From positions 1 through 42,083 of the forward strand of contig WOUR01000056.1 of assembly GCA_009772935.1 (NCBI GenBank): a DNA stretch of 42,083 bases. Reading direction: 5' to 3'. Each line of letters starts with the position of its first letter. Position 1 is the first letter of the stretch. The position numbers were made by a program, and so were the translations under genes. This DNA comes from Rhodospirillaceae bacterium. Its GTDB lineage: Bacteria > Pseudomonadota > Alphaproteobacteria > Reyranellales > Reyranellaceae. This document shows, one piece after another, positions 41,897 to 42,083 of the stretch. The notes beneath the pieces are model-generated. The model made no database searches. It saw nothing but the letters and a program-made list of their open reading frames with translations, and was not told the DNA's origin.

Positions 41897-41929
41897 GGCC
41901 GGTTCCGGCAACGGGGCCGGCCGTTTCTT
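41897..41929 (+). terminator. Rho-independent terminator after icd
   Basis: GGCCGGTTCC-GGCAAC-GGGGCCGGCC forms a ten-pair stem (two G-T pairs) with a six-base loop, followed by G and TTTCTT. It begins 36 bp after the icd stop and is the clearest intrinsic terminator in the window. Confidence 0.75.
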
Positions 41930-42083
41930 CGCACAAATACGCCCGTCACATTTTTGTCGTCGGATCGCTCCTTGATAAAGCCAATATGCCTCTTTTGAAG
42001 AACGAGTGGGTTGGGTAAGTCAACACACGCGCGGCGTGTTGGTTCGAGATGGGTAGAAGGACGGGGCATTGACATTCCTTGGT

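Overview
This window looks like a chromosome segment of a GC-rich alphaproteobacterium. The gene families (ExoD, a Thermus-type isocitrate dehydrogenase of about 500 residues, DUF465, NfeD/stomatin) and the TTGAT-N4-(A/G)TCAA boxes fit that group. No rRNA, tRNA or CRISPR array was seen. The genus cannot be fixed from sequence alone.

Layout. (1) 1-2493, minus strand: a decayed P2-type cation ATPase. (2) 2760-11503: a stress block with a small HTH protein, six universal stress protein (USP) genes in two architectures, an NfeD protease plus stomatin pair, and relics of a DHH phosphoesterase and of a USP gene. (3) 11974-16105: an UMF1-type transporter overlapping a large ACP / fatty acyl-AMP ligase / acyltransferase fusion. 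(4) 16283-21134, minus strand: PEP synthase, about 1 kb without a recognisable gene, and a GH1 beta-glucosidase. (5) 21768-22412: a beta-carbonic anhydrase. (6) 22871-32827: one tightly packed operon for a cytoplasmic NAD(P)-linked group 3b [NiFe] hydrogenase (beta, a cyclic-nucleotide-domain protein, gamma, delta, alpha), its protease, and hypA, hypF, hypC, hypD, hypE. hypB is absent, HypA lacks its zinc module, and hypF is frameshifted. (7) 32882-36991, minus strand: a second acyl ligase / ACP / acyltransferase fusion and a PaaK-like adenylating enzyme. (8) 37427-39209, minus strand: an IS701-type transposase scrap, exoD, a TerC gene with a large internal deletion, a TFIIB-type zinc-ribbon protein and a DUF465 protein. 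(9) 39383-41861: a LysR regulator divergent from icd, with a good terminator after icd.

Working model (inference). Regions 1-6 resemble a low-oxygen or dormancy stress island like the mycobacterial DosR regulon, which also combines USPs with a P-type ATPase (ctpF). Four FNR/FixK-like boxes were seen, at 3073, 10593 (perfect), 11824 and 21558, all in intergenic DNA. The products would cover energy and redox balance (hydrogenase, PEP synthase), membrane maintenance (NfeD/stomatin, acyl-transfer fusions) and bicarbonate supply.

The island is also eroding. At least three genes carry frameshifts, stops or deletions (P-type ATPase, hypF, terC), and there are several fragments. Whether these lesions are real or come from the assembly needs reads. 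The most unusual intact elements are the two fusions that join acyl activation, acyl carriage and acyl transfer in one chain.
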